Shown piece after piece: positions 20,330 to 29,251 of a DNA stretch of 64,000 nt (position 1 is its first letter; the number at the start of each line of letters is the position of its first letter). Under the pieces are notes generated by a model. It was not told the origin of the DNA and ran no database searches. It saw nothing but the letters and a program-made list of their open reading frames with translations. The stretch covers positions 7,179 through 71,178 of the forward strand of contig WHTS01000005.1 of the NCBI GenBank assembly GCA_009377585.1, read 5' to 3'. Position numbers and translations under genes: made by a program. This DNA comes from Betaproteobacteria bacterium (GTDB lineage: Bacteria > Pseudomonadota > Gammaproteobacteria > Burkholderiales > WYBJ01).

Positions 20330-21532
20330 TTACAAGCGCCCATCAACCTCCTGCGCCGTGGTGAAGTGGTGCACCGACAAGTCGGTGCCGTCGAATTCCT
20401 GTTCGGACGTAAGCCGTATGCCCACGATCGCCTTCAACAGTCCATACACGATCGCACCGCCGATCACCGCGACTGCGACCCCGAGCACCGTCCCCACCAG
20501 CTGCGACATGAACGTGACCCCGCCCAGGCCGCCGAGCGCCTTGGAGCCGAAGATGCCGCACGCGATTCCGCCCCAGGCGCCGCACAAGCCATGCAGGGGC
20601 CATACGCCCAGCACGTCGTCGACGCGCATGCGATTCTGGGTGGCGGTGAACATCCACACGAACAGCGCGCCCGCGATGCCGCCGGTGACAAGCGCGCCGA
20701 TCGGGTGCATCAAGTCCGAGCCGGCGCAGATGGCCACCAATCCGGCCAGCGGACCGTTGTGGACGAAACCAGGGTCGTTGCGACCGACAACCATGGCGAC
20801 CAGAATCCCGCCCGCCATCGCCATGAGCGAGTTGACCGCCACCAGGCCGCTGATCTTGTCGATGGTCTGGGCCGACATCACGTTGAATCCGAACCAGCCG
20901 ATCGACAGGATCCAGGCGCCGAGCGCGAGAAACGGAATGCTCGAAGGCGGCTGGGCAGTCACGCGCCCGTCCCGGCCATAGCGGCCGTTGCGCGCGCCGA
21001 GCAGGATGACCGCCATGAAGGCAATCCAGCCGCCCATGGCATGCACGACCACCGAACCGGCGAAATCGTGGAACTCCGCGCCGAAGGTCGCCTTGATCCA
21101 GCCCTGCACGCCGAACTGCTGGTTCCAGGCGATGCCCTCGAACAACGGATACACGAAGCCGACGATCAGGAACGTCGCGGCAAGCTGCGGATAGAAGCGG
21201 GCGCGCTCGGCGATGCCGCCGGAGATGATGGCGGGCACCGCGGCAGCGAACGTGAGCAGGAAGAAGAACTTCACCAGGTCGTAACCGCTGCGTTGCGCGA
21301 GCTGTTCGGCGCCGGCGAAGAAGTTCACGCCGTAGGCGAGCGCATAGCCGATGAAGAAGTAGGCCAGGCTCGACATGGCGAAATCGCACATGATCTTCAC
21401 CAGCGCGTTGACCTGATTTTTCGCCCGCACCGTACCGAGCTCGAGAAACGCGAAGCCGGCGTGCATGGCGAGCACCATGATGGCGCCTAACAGGATGAAC
21501 AGTACGTCGGTCGAAACCTTCAGCGCTTCCAT
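20330..21532 (-). CDS. amt: Ammonium transporter
   Basis: Amt/MEP/Rh-family inner-membrane channel for ammonium/ammonia. From ATG 21532 the protein has 400 residues and about eleven hydrophobic segments. Diagnostic segments are AMHAGFAFLELGTVRAKNQ, the first pore histidine in FAGSVVVHAMGGWIAF, SIGWFGFNVMSA and the second pore histidine in WPLHGLCGAWGGIACG. ATG 21532 is preferred over an upstream ATG at 21571 because GGGGAGGGG lies just before it and the helix starts there. The P-II gene, usually its neighbour, lies 10 kb away. Divergent from the GspE/PilB-type gene. Confidence 0.95.
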   Translation of the reverse strand: MEALKVSTDVLFILLGAIMVLAMHAGFAFLELGTVRAKNQVNALVKIMCDFAMSSLAYFFIGYALAYGVNFFAGAEQLAQRSGYDLVKFFFLLTFAAAVPAIISGGIAERARFYPQLAATFLIVGFVYPLFEGIAWNQQFGVQGWIKATFGAEFHDFAGSVVVHAMGGWIAFMAVILLGARNGRYGRDGRVTAQPPSSIPFLALGAWILSIGWFGFNVMSAQTIDKISGLVAVNSLMAMAGGILVAMVVGRNDPGFVHNGPLAGLVAICAGSDLMHPIGALVTGGIAGALFVWMFTATQNRMRVDDVLGVWPLHGLCGAWGGIACGIFGSKALGGLGGVTFMSQLVGTVLGVAVAVIGGAIVYGLLKAIVGIRLTSEQEFDGTDLSVHHFTTAQEVDGRL

Positions 21533-21852
21533 CAGCCCCTCCCCTGGCAATCGAATTGGAAAGGGCGGCAAGCAAGCGTTGTTCCAAACAAGTAGAATCC
21601 CGGCTTTTCATAGGCTTATGTCGTCGATTCGGCGCGGCTAGGGCAGTTGCCGCACTTATGTGGTGCCTGGGCCCCGTTTAGCGCACATCATTGGTGCGTC
21701 GGAGAGGATGCCGCTTCAGTCGGGATGCGTTTGCGCCGTTTCTGTTCCTGCCGCGTTTATCTTCCTGCCGTGCTCGATTGCCGAACCTGCCTGCTCGTGC
21801 CATCCTGCATCCCCTGATGTGCCGGCCACAAAGCCTGAATCGCGAGGTCCGA
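21533..21852. other. Divergent intergenic region between amt and the GspE/PilB-like gene
   Basis: About 320 bases without a convincing gene. It must hold the promoters of both genes. I searched both strands for a sigma54-type TGGCAC-N5-TTGC site upstream of amt and found only weak partial matches (AGGCAC near 21660). In-frame upstream ATGs of the right-hand gene exist at 21691 and 21817 but translate sequence unlike the family. Confidence 0.4.
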
Positions 21853-23658
21853 ATGCAAAGCGCAACTGCGCATAATCCTGCCCCGGAACGCCTTCTGAGC
21901 CTCGATGCCGTCGTGAAAGACCTCGTCGCCGATGGGCTGGTGGCGAAGGAAGTCGGGGAGAAGCTGCTGCGGGACCGGCGGCTTGCGCGCAGCGACACGC
22001 ACCCGCTGGTGGTGGTGGCCGACCAGAAGTGGCGCGATGCGCACAATCCCAAGAAAACGCTGACGGTGGAGGGCCTGACCCAATGGCTCGCCGAGCGGGT
22101 GCAGCTGCCCTACCTGCACATCGATCCGTTCAAGATCGACTTCGCCACGGTCACCAAGGTGATGTCGAACGCCTATGCCACGCGCTTCAAGATCCTGCCC
22201 GTGGAGGTGACGCCAACCCGGGTGGTGATCGCGACCTGCGAGCCTTACGTGCGCGAATGGGAGCCTCAGCTCATTCACATCCTGCGCAAGGAGATCAAGC
22301 GCGTCATCGCCAACCCGCTCGACATCACCGGCTATATCGTCGAGTTCTACAACCTCGCGCGCTCGGTGAAGATCGCCACCGAGCAGGACAAGGGCGCCTA
22401 CAGCCAGATCGCGAATTTCGAGCAGCTGGTCCAGCTCGGCCGCAGCGGCAAGCTCGACGCCAACGACCAGCACATCGTGCACATCTGCGACTGGCTGCTG
22501 CAGTACGCGTTCGATCAGCGGGCGAGCGACATCCACATCGAGCCGCGGCGCGATTCAGGCAACGTGCGCTTCCGCATCGACGGCGTGATGCATCAGGTCT
22601 ACCAGATTCCCACTCCGGTCATGGCCGCCATGGTGAGCCGCATCAAGGTGCTGGGGCGCATGGACGTGGTGGAGAAGCGCCGGCCGCAGGACGGGCGCGT
22701 GAAGACCCAGACCCCGGAAGGCAACGAGGTCGAGCTGCGCCTTTCCACCATGCCCACCGCGTTCGGGGAGAAGCTCGTCATGCGGGTGTTCGACCCGGAA
22801 GTGCTCGTGCGCGACTTCTCCGAGCTGGGCTTCTCCGACGAGGACTCGCGGCGCTGGAACGCGATGGTGAGCATGCCCAACGGCATCGTGCTCGTGACCG
22901 GACCGACCGGATCGGGCAAGACCACCACGCTTTATTCGACGCTGAAATCCCTGGCCACTCCGGAAGTGAACGTCTGCACGGTGGAGGACCCCATCGAGAT
23001 GGTGGAACCGGCCTTCAACCAGATGCAGGTCGTGCAGGGCATCGATCTGTCGTTCGCCGCCGGGGTCCGAACGCTGCTGCGGCAGGACCCCGACATCATC
23101 ATGGTGGGCGAGGTCCGCGACCTCGAGACCGCGGAAATGGCCGTTCAGGCCGCGCTCACGGGACACCTGGTGCTCTCCACGCTGCATACCAACGACGCGC
23201 CTTCGGCAATCTCGCGGCTGCTCGATCTGGGCGTGCCGTATTACCTGCTAAACTCGACGCTCAACGGCGTGATGGCGCAGCGCCTCGTGCGCACGTTGTG
23301 CCCGCATTGCAAGCAAGCCGGCGAGCTCAAGGACGAAGCCTGGGACATGCTGGTGACGCCCTGGAAGGCGAACAAGCCGGCGACGGTGTATTACGCCAAG
23401 GGGTGCCTCGAGTGCCGCATGACCGGGTACATGGGACGCGTCGGTCTCTACGAAATGCTCACCATGACGCCGGTGCTGCGCCGCCTGGTGACCACCGAGA
23501 CCGACCTGCAGGCGCTCACCGAACAGTGCTACAAAGAGGCGATGAAACCCCTTCGCATCAGCGGCGCAGCCAAGATCGCGGCCGGCGTGACCACCATCGA
23601 CGAAGTGCTGAAGGTCGCACCGCCCGCAAGCGGCGATCCGCGCAAGGCAGCGCGCTAG
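21853..23658 (+). CDS. GspE/PilB-family secretion/pilus assembly ATPase
   Basis: A 601-residue hexameric traffic ATPase of type II secretion or type IV pilus systems. It has an N-terminal MshEN-like domain, then the motor: Walker A TGPTGSGKTTTLYS, Asp box VCTVEDPIEMVEPAFNQ, Walker B DPDIIMVGEVRDLETAEMA, His box TGHLVLSTLHTNDAPSA, and a zinc-binding C-terminal region with CPHC and CLEC pairs. ATG 21853 is chosen because the conserved part begins soon after (LLSLDAVVKDLVADGLVA). No other secretion or pilus gene is in the window, so GspE versus PilB cannot be decided; free-standing members of this family are common in betaproteobacteria. Confidence 0.9.
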   Translation: MQSATAHNPAPERLLSLDAVVKDLVADGLVAKEVGEKLLRDRRLARSDTHPLVVVADQKWRDAHNPKKTLTVEGLTQWLAERVQLPYLHIDPFKIDFATVTKVMSNAYATRFKILPVEVTPTRVVIATCEPYVREWEPQLIHILRKEIKRVIANPLDITGYIVEFYNLARSVKIATEQDKGAYSQIANFEQLVQLGRSGKLDANDQHIVHICDWLLQYAFDQRASDIHIEPRRDSGNVRFRIDGVMHQVYQIPTPVMAAMVSRIKVLGRMDVVEKRRPQDGRVKTQTPEGNEVELRLSTMPTAFGEKLVMRVFDPEVLVRDFSELGFSDEDSRRWNAMVSMPNGIVLVTGPTGSGKTTTLYSTLKSLATPEVNVCTVEDPIEMVEPAFNQMQVVQGIDLSFAAGVRTLLRQDPDIIMVGEVRDLETAEMAVQAALTGHLVLSTLHTNDAPSAISRLLDLGVPYYLLNSTLNGVMAQRLVRTLCPHCKQAGELKDEAWDMLVTPWKANKPATVYYAKGCLECRMTGYMGRVGLYEMLTMTPVLRRLVTTETDLQALTEQCYKEAMKPLRISGAAKIAAGVTTIDEVLKVAPPASGDPRKAAR

Positions 23659-23706
23659 ATCGCCGCGTTCGCCCAGGGCAATCCGAGCGCAACCGCAACC
23701 GGCCGG

Positions 23707-25482
23707 GTGCACGCCATGGCGGCTAGCGCTCGCAGCCGCAGGAAGAACGAAGCGCGGACGGGCCGCGTGGAGAACGAAGCGCGGGCGGGCCGCGCGGGCC
23801 CTTGGATCGCCATCGGACCGATCGCGGTGCTGGCCGCGTGGGTGGTGCTGGTGTTCGTTCCGCCTGCGCTGCGCCTGCAGGCGCTGTACGCGTGCATTGC
23901 GGCTCTGTCGGTGGCGGTGTTCGCGACCGCCTTCTATCTTGTTTCCCATCCCGAGCTGCGCCGCACGCGGCCGGCGCAGCCTGCAGGCGCCCGCGATCCG
24001 TCGCCACTGCCGCCGCATTCAACGACGCCATCCTCGGGCGACTCGACGGGCCGCATCCAGGCTATGGCTGCCGACGTTGCCGACGACAGCGATGCCCGTT
24101 TTCGCCTGGTGGTGGAAGCGGCGCCCAATGCCATGATCATGGTCGACGCCGGCGGCGCGATCCAGCTGCTCAACTCCCAGGCCGAACGGCTGTTCGGCTA
24201 CCAGCGCTCGGAGCTGCTCGGGCAATCGATCGAAGTTCTGCTTGCGCACAACGAGCGCGCGATGCACCGTGCGGTGCGCGGCGCCTACATGCGCGCGCCG
24301 GAGACGCGTCGCATGGGAGCGGGGCGGGATCTTTTCGGCTTGCGCCGCGATGGCGTTGAAGTGCCGATCGAGATCGGGCTCAATCCGATCGCTACCCGAG
24401 TGGGCAACTTCGTGCTCGCCTCGATCATCGACATCACCGAGCGCAAGCGTACCGAGCAGGCATTGCGGGCGAGCGAAGAGCGCTTCCGCTTGCTGGTCGA
24501 GTATGCGCCCAACGCCATGATCATGGTCGATCAGGCTGGCAAGATCGTGCTGCTCAACGCGGAAGCGGAACGCCTGTTCGGCTACGAGCGCGTGGGGCTG
24601 GTCGGCAAGCCGATCGAGACGCTCGTTCCGGAACGCTTCGGAACCGAGCACTCGCGCCTGCGAGGCGGATACCTCGATGCGCCACGCGTGCGCCCGATAG
24701 GAACGGGCGGCGATCTCTACGGGCTGCGCCGCGACGGCACCGAGATTCCGATCGAAATCGGTCTCAATCCGATCCGCACCACCGAGGGCGCATTCATCCT
24801 TGCGAGCGTGATCGACATCACCGAGCGCAAGCGGGCACAGGAGCAGATCGGCGCCGCCCTCACGGAGAAGACCGTTCTGTTGAACGAAATCCATCATCGC
24901 GTGAAGAACAACCTGCAGGTGATCACCAGCCTGCTCAACCTGCAGGCCGGGCGCGCACGCGATCCCGCGGTGCGCGCCTTGATCGCCGAGAGCCGGGACC
25001 GTGTCCAGGCGATGGCGCTCATCCACCAGCTGTTGTTCGAGCGGCGCGACTGGTCGCTGGTGCAGCTCGGACCGTATCTGCGCCGGCTCGGCGACCTGTT
25101 GTCGAGCACCTACGGGCGCAGTCGCATAGAATTGGAAGTCGAGGCGGACGACGTCGAGCTCGATGTACAGCGCGCCGTGCCGTGCGGACTGCTGGTCAAC
25201 GAGCTCGTCACCAACGCCTTCAAGCATGCCTTCCCGGGAGAACGTACCGGGCGCATACGAATCGAACTGCGACGCGAAGCCGACAGCCTTGCCAGGCTGC
25301 GCGTCTCGGACACGGGGTGCGGGCTGCCCGAGGATCTCGACATCGAACGCAGCGAATCGCTGGGAATGCAACTCATACCCCTGCTCGCCGAACAGGTTGG
25401 TGGAACGCTGAGCGTGGAGCGTGGTTCCGGCGCCCGCTTCGAGCTGCGTTTTCCGATCGAAACCATAGGTGCTTCGACATGA
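23707..25482 (+). CDS. Membrane PAS-PAS sensor histidine kinase (HisKA_2 type)
   Basis: A 591-residue sensor. Two hydrophobic helices at about 33-52 and 57-79 anchor it. Two PAS domains follow (about 128-245 and 258-375), strikingly alike: both have APNAMIMVD, AERLFGY and a GLRRDG segment, then IDITERKR, so one arose by duplication. The kinase core is of the HisKA_2 kind with the phospho-acceptor region LLNEIHHRVKNNLQVITSLL (His396/397), then an ATPase domain (NELVTNAFKHAF, VSDTGCGLPEDL). The start could be ATG 23707 or 23716. Its stop overlaps the ATG of the next gene, another signalling protein, so the two are translated together. Confidence 0.9.
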   Translation: MHAMAASARSRRKNEARTGRVENEARAGRAGPWIAIGPIAVLAAWVVLVFVPPALRLQALYACIAALSVAVFATAFYLVSHPELRRTRPAQPAGARDPSPLPPHSTTPSSGDSTGRIQAMAADVADDSDARFRLVVEAAPNAMIMVDAGGAIQLLNSQAERLFGYQRSELLGQSIEVLLAHNERAMHRAVRGAYMRAPETRRMGAGRDLFGLRRDGVEVPIEIGLNPIATRVGNFVLASIIDITERKRTEQALRASEERFRLLVEYAPNAMIMVDQAGKIVLLNAEAERLFGYERVGLVGKPIETLVPERFGTEHSRLRGGYLDAPRVRPIGTGGDLYGLRRDGTEIPIEIGLNPIRTTEGAFILASVIDITERKRAQEQIGAALTEKTVLLNEIHHRVKNNLQVITSLLNLQAGRARDPAVRALIAESRDRVQAMALIHQLLFERRDWSLVQLGPYLRRLGDLLSSTYGRSRIELEVEADDVELDVQRAVPCGLLVNELVTNAFKHAFPGERTGRIRIELRREADSLARLRVSDTGCGLPEDLDIERSESLGMQLIPLLAEQVGGTLSVERGSGARFELRFPIETIGAST

Positions 25483-27017
25483 CGACAGCCAGCGTCCTGG
25501 TGGTGGAGGACGAGCGCATCGTCGCGCTCGACCTGAAAGTGCGCCTGTCCTCGCTCGGCTATACCGTTGCGGGCACCGTACCGAGCGGCGAGCAGGCGTT
25601 GCAGACCGCCAGGGAGCAGCTGCCCGACATCGTCCTCATGGACATCCACCTGGAAGGCGCGATCGACGGCATCGAGGCCGCGCGCGCCCTGCACGAGACG
25701 CTGCACATTCCGGTCATCTTCCTCACCGCTTATTCGGAGGACAGCACGCTCGCGCGCGCGGAGCAGACCCTGCCGTTCGGCTTTCTGCTGAAGCCCGTCG
25801 ACGAGCGAGCGCTGCATGCCTCCATCCAGATGGCGCTCGCCCGCCATGCCGCCGAAAGCGCGCTGCGCGAAAGCGAGCAGCGTTTCCGCGACGTAGTGGA
25901 CGCGACTGGCGAGTTCATCTGGGAGACCGATGCGAACGGCCGCTACGTTTATGTTTCCAAGCGGGCCGAGGAGATCATGGGCTATCCCGAGGCCCAGCTG
26001 CTGGGTCACAGCCCGACCGAGCTGATGCCGCCCGAAGAACGCGAGCGTCTGGCATCCTGGTTCTGCGAACAGATCCGGTCGCACAAGCCGTTTCGCGGGC
26101 TCGAGCACATGATGGTGCGACCGGACGGCACACCGGCATGGCAGCGCATAAGCGGCGTTCCGCGCACCGATGCGCGCGGGCACTACCAGGGCTACCGGGG
26201 AACCGGTCTGGACGTGACCGAGCGCAAGCGCATCGAGGCGCGGCTGCAGCAATTGAACGAAGAGCTGGAGCAGCGCGTTCGCGCCCGCACGTCCGCCCTG
26301 GAGCGTGCCAACCGGGAGCTGGAAGCGTTCTCCTACTCGGTGTCGCACGACCTGCGCGCTCCGCTGCGCAGCATCGAAGGCTTCGCTGCGATCCTGCAGG
26401 AAACTCAGGGCGAGCGCCTGGATGCCGATGGGCAGCGCTGCGTGGAGCGCATCCGCGCCGGTACCATGCGCATGTCCGAATTGATCGAGGCGCTGATCAT
26501 GCTCGCGCGGATCGCGCGCTTCGAGGTCAATGCCCAGCCCGTGGACGTGAGCGCAATCGCACGCGAATGCGTCGAGGAGCTTGCACGTCATGCGCCCGAC
26601 CGGGAAGTCGCAGTCGTGATCGAGCCGGGCATCATCGCCAGCGCCGATCGCTACCTGGTGCACAGCCTGCTGGAGAACCTGCTGGGCAACGCGTGGAAAT
26701 TCACTGCGCGCACGCTAGAGCCTCGCATCGAGCTCACGCGAACCGACGCAGCCTCGGGCATGTTGCAGCTGACGGTGCGCGACAACGGCGTCGGCTTCGA
26801 CCCCTCGCAGGGCGAGCGGCTGTTCACGCCGTTTCAGCGCCTGCATCGCGAGAGCGACTTTCCCGGCACCGGAATCGGCTTAGCGACCGCCAAGCGTATC
26901 GTCGAGCGCCATGGCGGAGCCATACGGGCCGAGTCGGCGCCGGGCCGGGGCGCCGCCTTCCACTTCACCCTGCCGGCGGCCGCGGCCACCGCGCGCGACG
27001 GCAGCCGGATGCACTAG
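25479..27017 (+). CDS. REC-PAS-histidine kinase (response-regulator-fronted sensor kinase)
   Basis: A 512-residue soluble protein. Residues 1-120 form a receiver domain with acidic pocket VVEDE, phospho-acceptor Asp55 (IVLMDIHLEG) and conserved Lys in FLLKPVDER. A PAS domain spans about 130-250, then a coiled-coil-like linker, a HisKA domain with His290 (FSYSVSHDLRAPLRS) and an ATPase domain (LLGNAWKFTAR, DNGVGFDP, GTGIGLATAKRIVERHGG). ATG 25479 overlaps the previous kinase's stop (ATGA), so the membrane kinase may phosphorylate this receiver and tune its kinase activity. No DNA-binding output is encoded beside it; the final target lies elsewhere. Confidence 0.9.
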   Translation: MTTASVLVVEDERIVALDLKVRLSSLGYTVAGTVPSGEQALQTAREQLPDIVLMDIHLEGAIDGIEAARALHETLHIPVIFLTAYSEDSTLARAEQTLPFGFLLKPVDERALHASIQMALARHAAESALRESEQRFRDVVDATGEFIWETDANGRYVYVSKRAEEIMGYPEAQLLGHSPTELMPPEERERLASWFCEQIRSHKPFRGLEHMMVRPDGTPAWQRISGVPRTDARGHYQGYRGTGLDVTERKRIEARLQQLNEELEQRVRARTSALERANRELEAFSYSVSHDLRAPLRSIEGFAAILQETQGERLDADGQRCVERIRAGTMRMSELIEALIMLARIARFEVNAQPVDVSAIARECVEELARHAPDREVAVVIEPGIIASADRYLVHSLLENLLGNAWKFTARTLEPRIELTRTDAASGMLQLTVRDNGVGFDPSQGERLFTPFQRLHRESDFPGTGIGLATAKRIVERHGGAIRAESAPGRGAAFHFTLPAAAATARDGSRMH

Positions 27018-27019
27018 TT

Positions 27020-28195
27020 CTACTTGCTAAGTGCGCGCATCGCGCGGTCCAGTCCGTCGATCGTGAGCGCATACATGCGCCCGCCCATCAGCTGACGCGT
27101 GATCTCGATCGATTCGTGGTAGGGCCAGTGCGCCTCGGGCTGCGGGTTGATCCAGACGGCATGCTCGTACACGCCGAGCATGCGCTCCAGCCAGAGCGCG
27201 CCGGCCTCCGGATTGGTGTGCTCGACGCTGCCCCCGGGATAGGTGATTTCGTACGGGCTCATGGTGGCGTCGCCCACGAACACGAGCTTGTAGTCGTGGC
27301 CGTACTTGTGCAGCACATCCCAGGTCGCGATCTTTTCGTTGAAACGGCGCCGGTTGTCCTTCCACACCCGCTCGTACAGGAAGTTGTGGAAGTAGTAGTA
27401 CTCGAGGTGCTTGAACTCGGTGCGCGCGGCCGAGAACAGCTCCTCGCACACCTTGACGTGATCGTCCATCGAGCCGCCGACATCGAGGAACAGCAACACC
27501 TTCACCGCATTGTGCCGCTCGGGCACCATCTTGAGATCGAGCCAGCCGGCATTGCGGGCAGTGGAGCGGATGGTATCGTCGAGATCGAGCTCGTCGGGCG
27601 CCCCTTCGCGGGCGAACTTGCGCAGCCGCCGCAGCGCCACCTTGATGTTGCGGATGCCGATTTCGACTTGATCGTCGTAGTTCTTGTACTCGCGCGCATC
27701 CCAGACCTTCACCGCGCGGCGGTTGCGCGATTCCTTCTGACCGATGCGGATGCCTTCCGGGTTGTAGCCGTAGGCGCCGAAGGGGCTGGTGCCGGCGGTC
27801 CCGATCCACTTCGAGCCGCCCTGGTGGCGGCCTTTCTGCTCCTCGAGGCGCTTTCTCAGCGTCTCCATGAGCTTGTCCCAGCCGCCGAGCGCCTCGATCA
27901 GCTTCTTCTCTTCGTCGGTAAGGTACTTGTCGGCCATGTGCCGCAGCCATTCCTCCGGGATCTCGGCCACCATGCCGTCAATCGCGAGGATGCCCTTGAA
28001 GTACTTGCCGAACGCGCGGTCGTACTTATCGAAGTGCTTCTCGTCCTTCACCAGAGAGGTGCGCGCGAGGTAGTAGAAGTCGTCGACCGAGCAGTAGGCG
28101 ACGTGCTTCTTCAGCGCCTCGATCAGGACCAGGAACTCCTTGATCGAGACCGGAACGCCGAATTCCTTCAGTGTGAAAAAGAAATCGATCAGCAT
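27020..28195 (-). CDS. CoxE-like VWA-domain protein
   Basis: A 391-residue VWA-domain protein of the CoxE/COG3552-3825 kind. The N-terminal ~110 residues (IDFFFTLKEFGVPVSIKEFL, YYLARTSLVKDEKHFDKYDR) are typical. The metal-site start reads FLDVGGSMDDH, where the usual DxSxS has Gly in place of the first Ser, as in many relatives. It is the last gene of a minus-strand set with a MoxR ATPase 178 bases upstream. Such CoxD/CoxE-type pairs mature molybdenum hydroxylases in some bacteria; no hydroxylase subunit is in this window. Only two bases separate it from the convergent kinase gene. Confidence 0.85.
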   Translation of the reverse strand: MLIDFFFTLKEFGVPVSIKEFLVLIEALKKHVAYCSVDDFYYLARTSLVKDEKHFDKYDRAFGKYFKGILAIDGMVAEIPEEWLRHMADKYLTDEEKKLIEALGGWDKLMETLRKRLEEQKGRHQGGSKWIGTAGTSPFGAYGYNPEGIRIGQKESRNRRAVKVWDAREYKNYDDQVEIGIRNIKVALRRLRKFAREGAPDELDLDDTIRSTARNAGWLDLKMVPERHNAVKVLLFLDVGGSMDDHVKVCEELFSAARTEFKHLEYYYFHNFLYERVWKDNRRRFNEKIATWDVLHKYGHDYKLVFVGDATMSPYEITYPGGSVEHTNPEAGALWLERMLGVYEHAVWINPQPEAHWPYHESIEITRQLMGGRMYALTIDGLDRAMRALSK

Positions 28196-28204
28196 TGGGT
28201 CACA

Positions 28205-28370
28205 GCATGGTGGCGTCTTGCATGTTACGTCAGGTCTCTGGGGTCAGGTCTTGCATGTTGCATCGCTGCGCCGCCGCCGGGGTCAGGTCTTGATTGTTGC
28301 ACGTCGTGGTCAGGCCTTTCTTGCAGCTCGGGCTCTGATGCAACAAGCAAGACCTGACCCCCTGAGGCGG
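28205..28370. repeat. REP-like repeat cluster between the moxR and VWA genes
   Basis: Units built on GGGGTCAGGTCTTG: one at 28239-28262 (GGGGTCAGGTCTTGCATGTT), one at 28279-28300, degenerate ones near 28215 and 28308, and an inverted one at 28337-28361 (AAGCAAGACCTGACCCC). Direct and inverted copies could pair into a long hairpin. The layout resembles REP/REPIN clusters mobilised by Y1-type (RAYT) transposases; no such transposase lies nearby. Confidence 0.7.
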
Positions 28371-28373
28371 CGG

Positions 28374-29222
28374 TCAAGTGGTCTTGCGGCGCGACATGAA
28401 GACGAGCTTCTCGAACAGGTGCACGTCCTGCTCGTTCTTGAGCAGCGCGCCGTGCAGCGGCGGCACCACCTTGTGCGTGTCGCTGGTGTGCAGCGCCTCC
28501 GGCGGGATGTCTTCGGCGAGCAGGAGCTTCAGCCAATCGAGCAGCTCCGAGGTCGACGGCTTCTTCTTCAATCCCGGCACCTCGCGAATGCCGAAGAACG
28601 CTTCCATCGCCTCCCGCACCAGCTCCTTCTTGATGCTGGGGAAATGGACGTCGACGATCCGCCCCATGGTTTCCTTGTCCGGGAAGCGGATATAGTGAAA
28701 GAAGCAGCGGCGCAAGAACGCGTCTGGCAGCTCCTTCTCGTTGTTGCTGGTGATGATCACCGTGGGCCGATGCCGGGCGCGCACGAGCTGCTGGGTCTCG
28801 TAGACGTAGAACTCCATGCGGTCGAGCTCGCGCAGCAGGTCGTTGGGGAATTCGATGTCGGCCTTGTCGATCTCGTCGATCAGCACGATCGCCGGCACAT
28901 CCGATTCGAATGCCTGCCACAGCACTCCGGGGACGATGTAGTTGGCGATGGCGTGCACCTTGGCATCGCCCAGCTGCGAATCGCGCAGGCGCGACACGGC
29001 GTCGTACTCGTACAAGCCTTGCTGCGCCTTAGCCGTTGACTTGATGTGCCACTGGAACAGCGGCCGGTCCAACGCCCTCGCGACCTCCTCGGCCAGCATG
29101 GTCTTGCCCGTTCCCGGCTCGCCCTTCACCAGCAAGGGACGCTCGAGCGTGATGGCCGCGTTCACGGCCATCATGAGGTCTTCGGTGGCAATATAGGACT
29201 CAGTTCCGATGAAACGGGACAT
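28374..29222 (-). CDS. MoxR/CoxD-type AAA+ ATPase
   Basis: A 282-residue AAA+ ATPase with Walker A KGEPGTGKTMLAEE, the typical HIKSTAKAQQGLYEYDAVSR, Walker B IVLIDEIDKADIEFPNDLL and sensor-1 VIITSNNEKELPDAFLRRC. The length and motifs fit CoxD-like MoxR proteins. With the VWA protein downstream it probably forms a chaperone-like metal-insertion module. A REP-like cluster lies between the two genes, so they may not be on one uninterrupted transcript. The C13 peptidase gene ends 29 bases upstream of its start. Confidence 0.92.
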   Translation of the reverse strand: MSRFIGTESYIATEDLMMAVNAAITLERPLLVKGEPGTGKTMLAEEVARALDRPLFQWHIKSTAKAQQGLYEYDAVSRLRDSQLGDAKVHAIANYIVPGVLWQAFESDVPAIVLIDEIDKADIEFPNDLLRELDRMEFYVYETQQLVRARHRPTVIITSNNEKELPDAFLRRCFFHYIRFPDKETMGRIVDVHFPSIKKELVREAMEAFFGIREVPGLKKKPSTSELLDWLKLLLAEDIPPEALHTSDTHKVVPPLHGALLKNEQDVHLFEKLVFMSRRKTT

Positions 29223-29251
29223 GACGTGACCTCGAGATGGGAACGGATCGA

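Noticed and set aside
21600-21700. A sigma54 promoter for amt
   Set aside because: Only AGGCAC-like partial matches without a properly spaced TTGC element were found.
27000-27040. A terminator between the two convergent genes at 27017/27020
   Set aside because: A weak GCACT/AGTGC pair overlaps both stop codons but has a long loop and no T-run.
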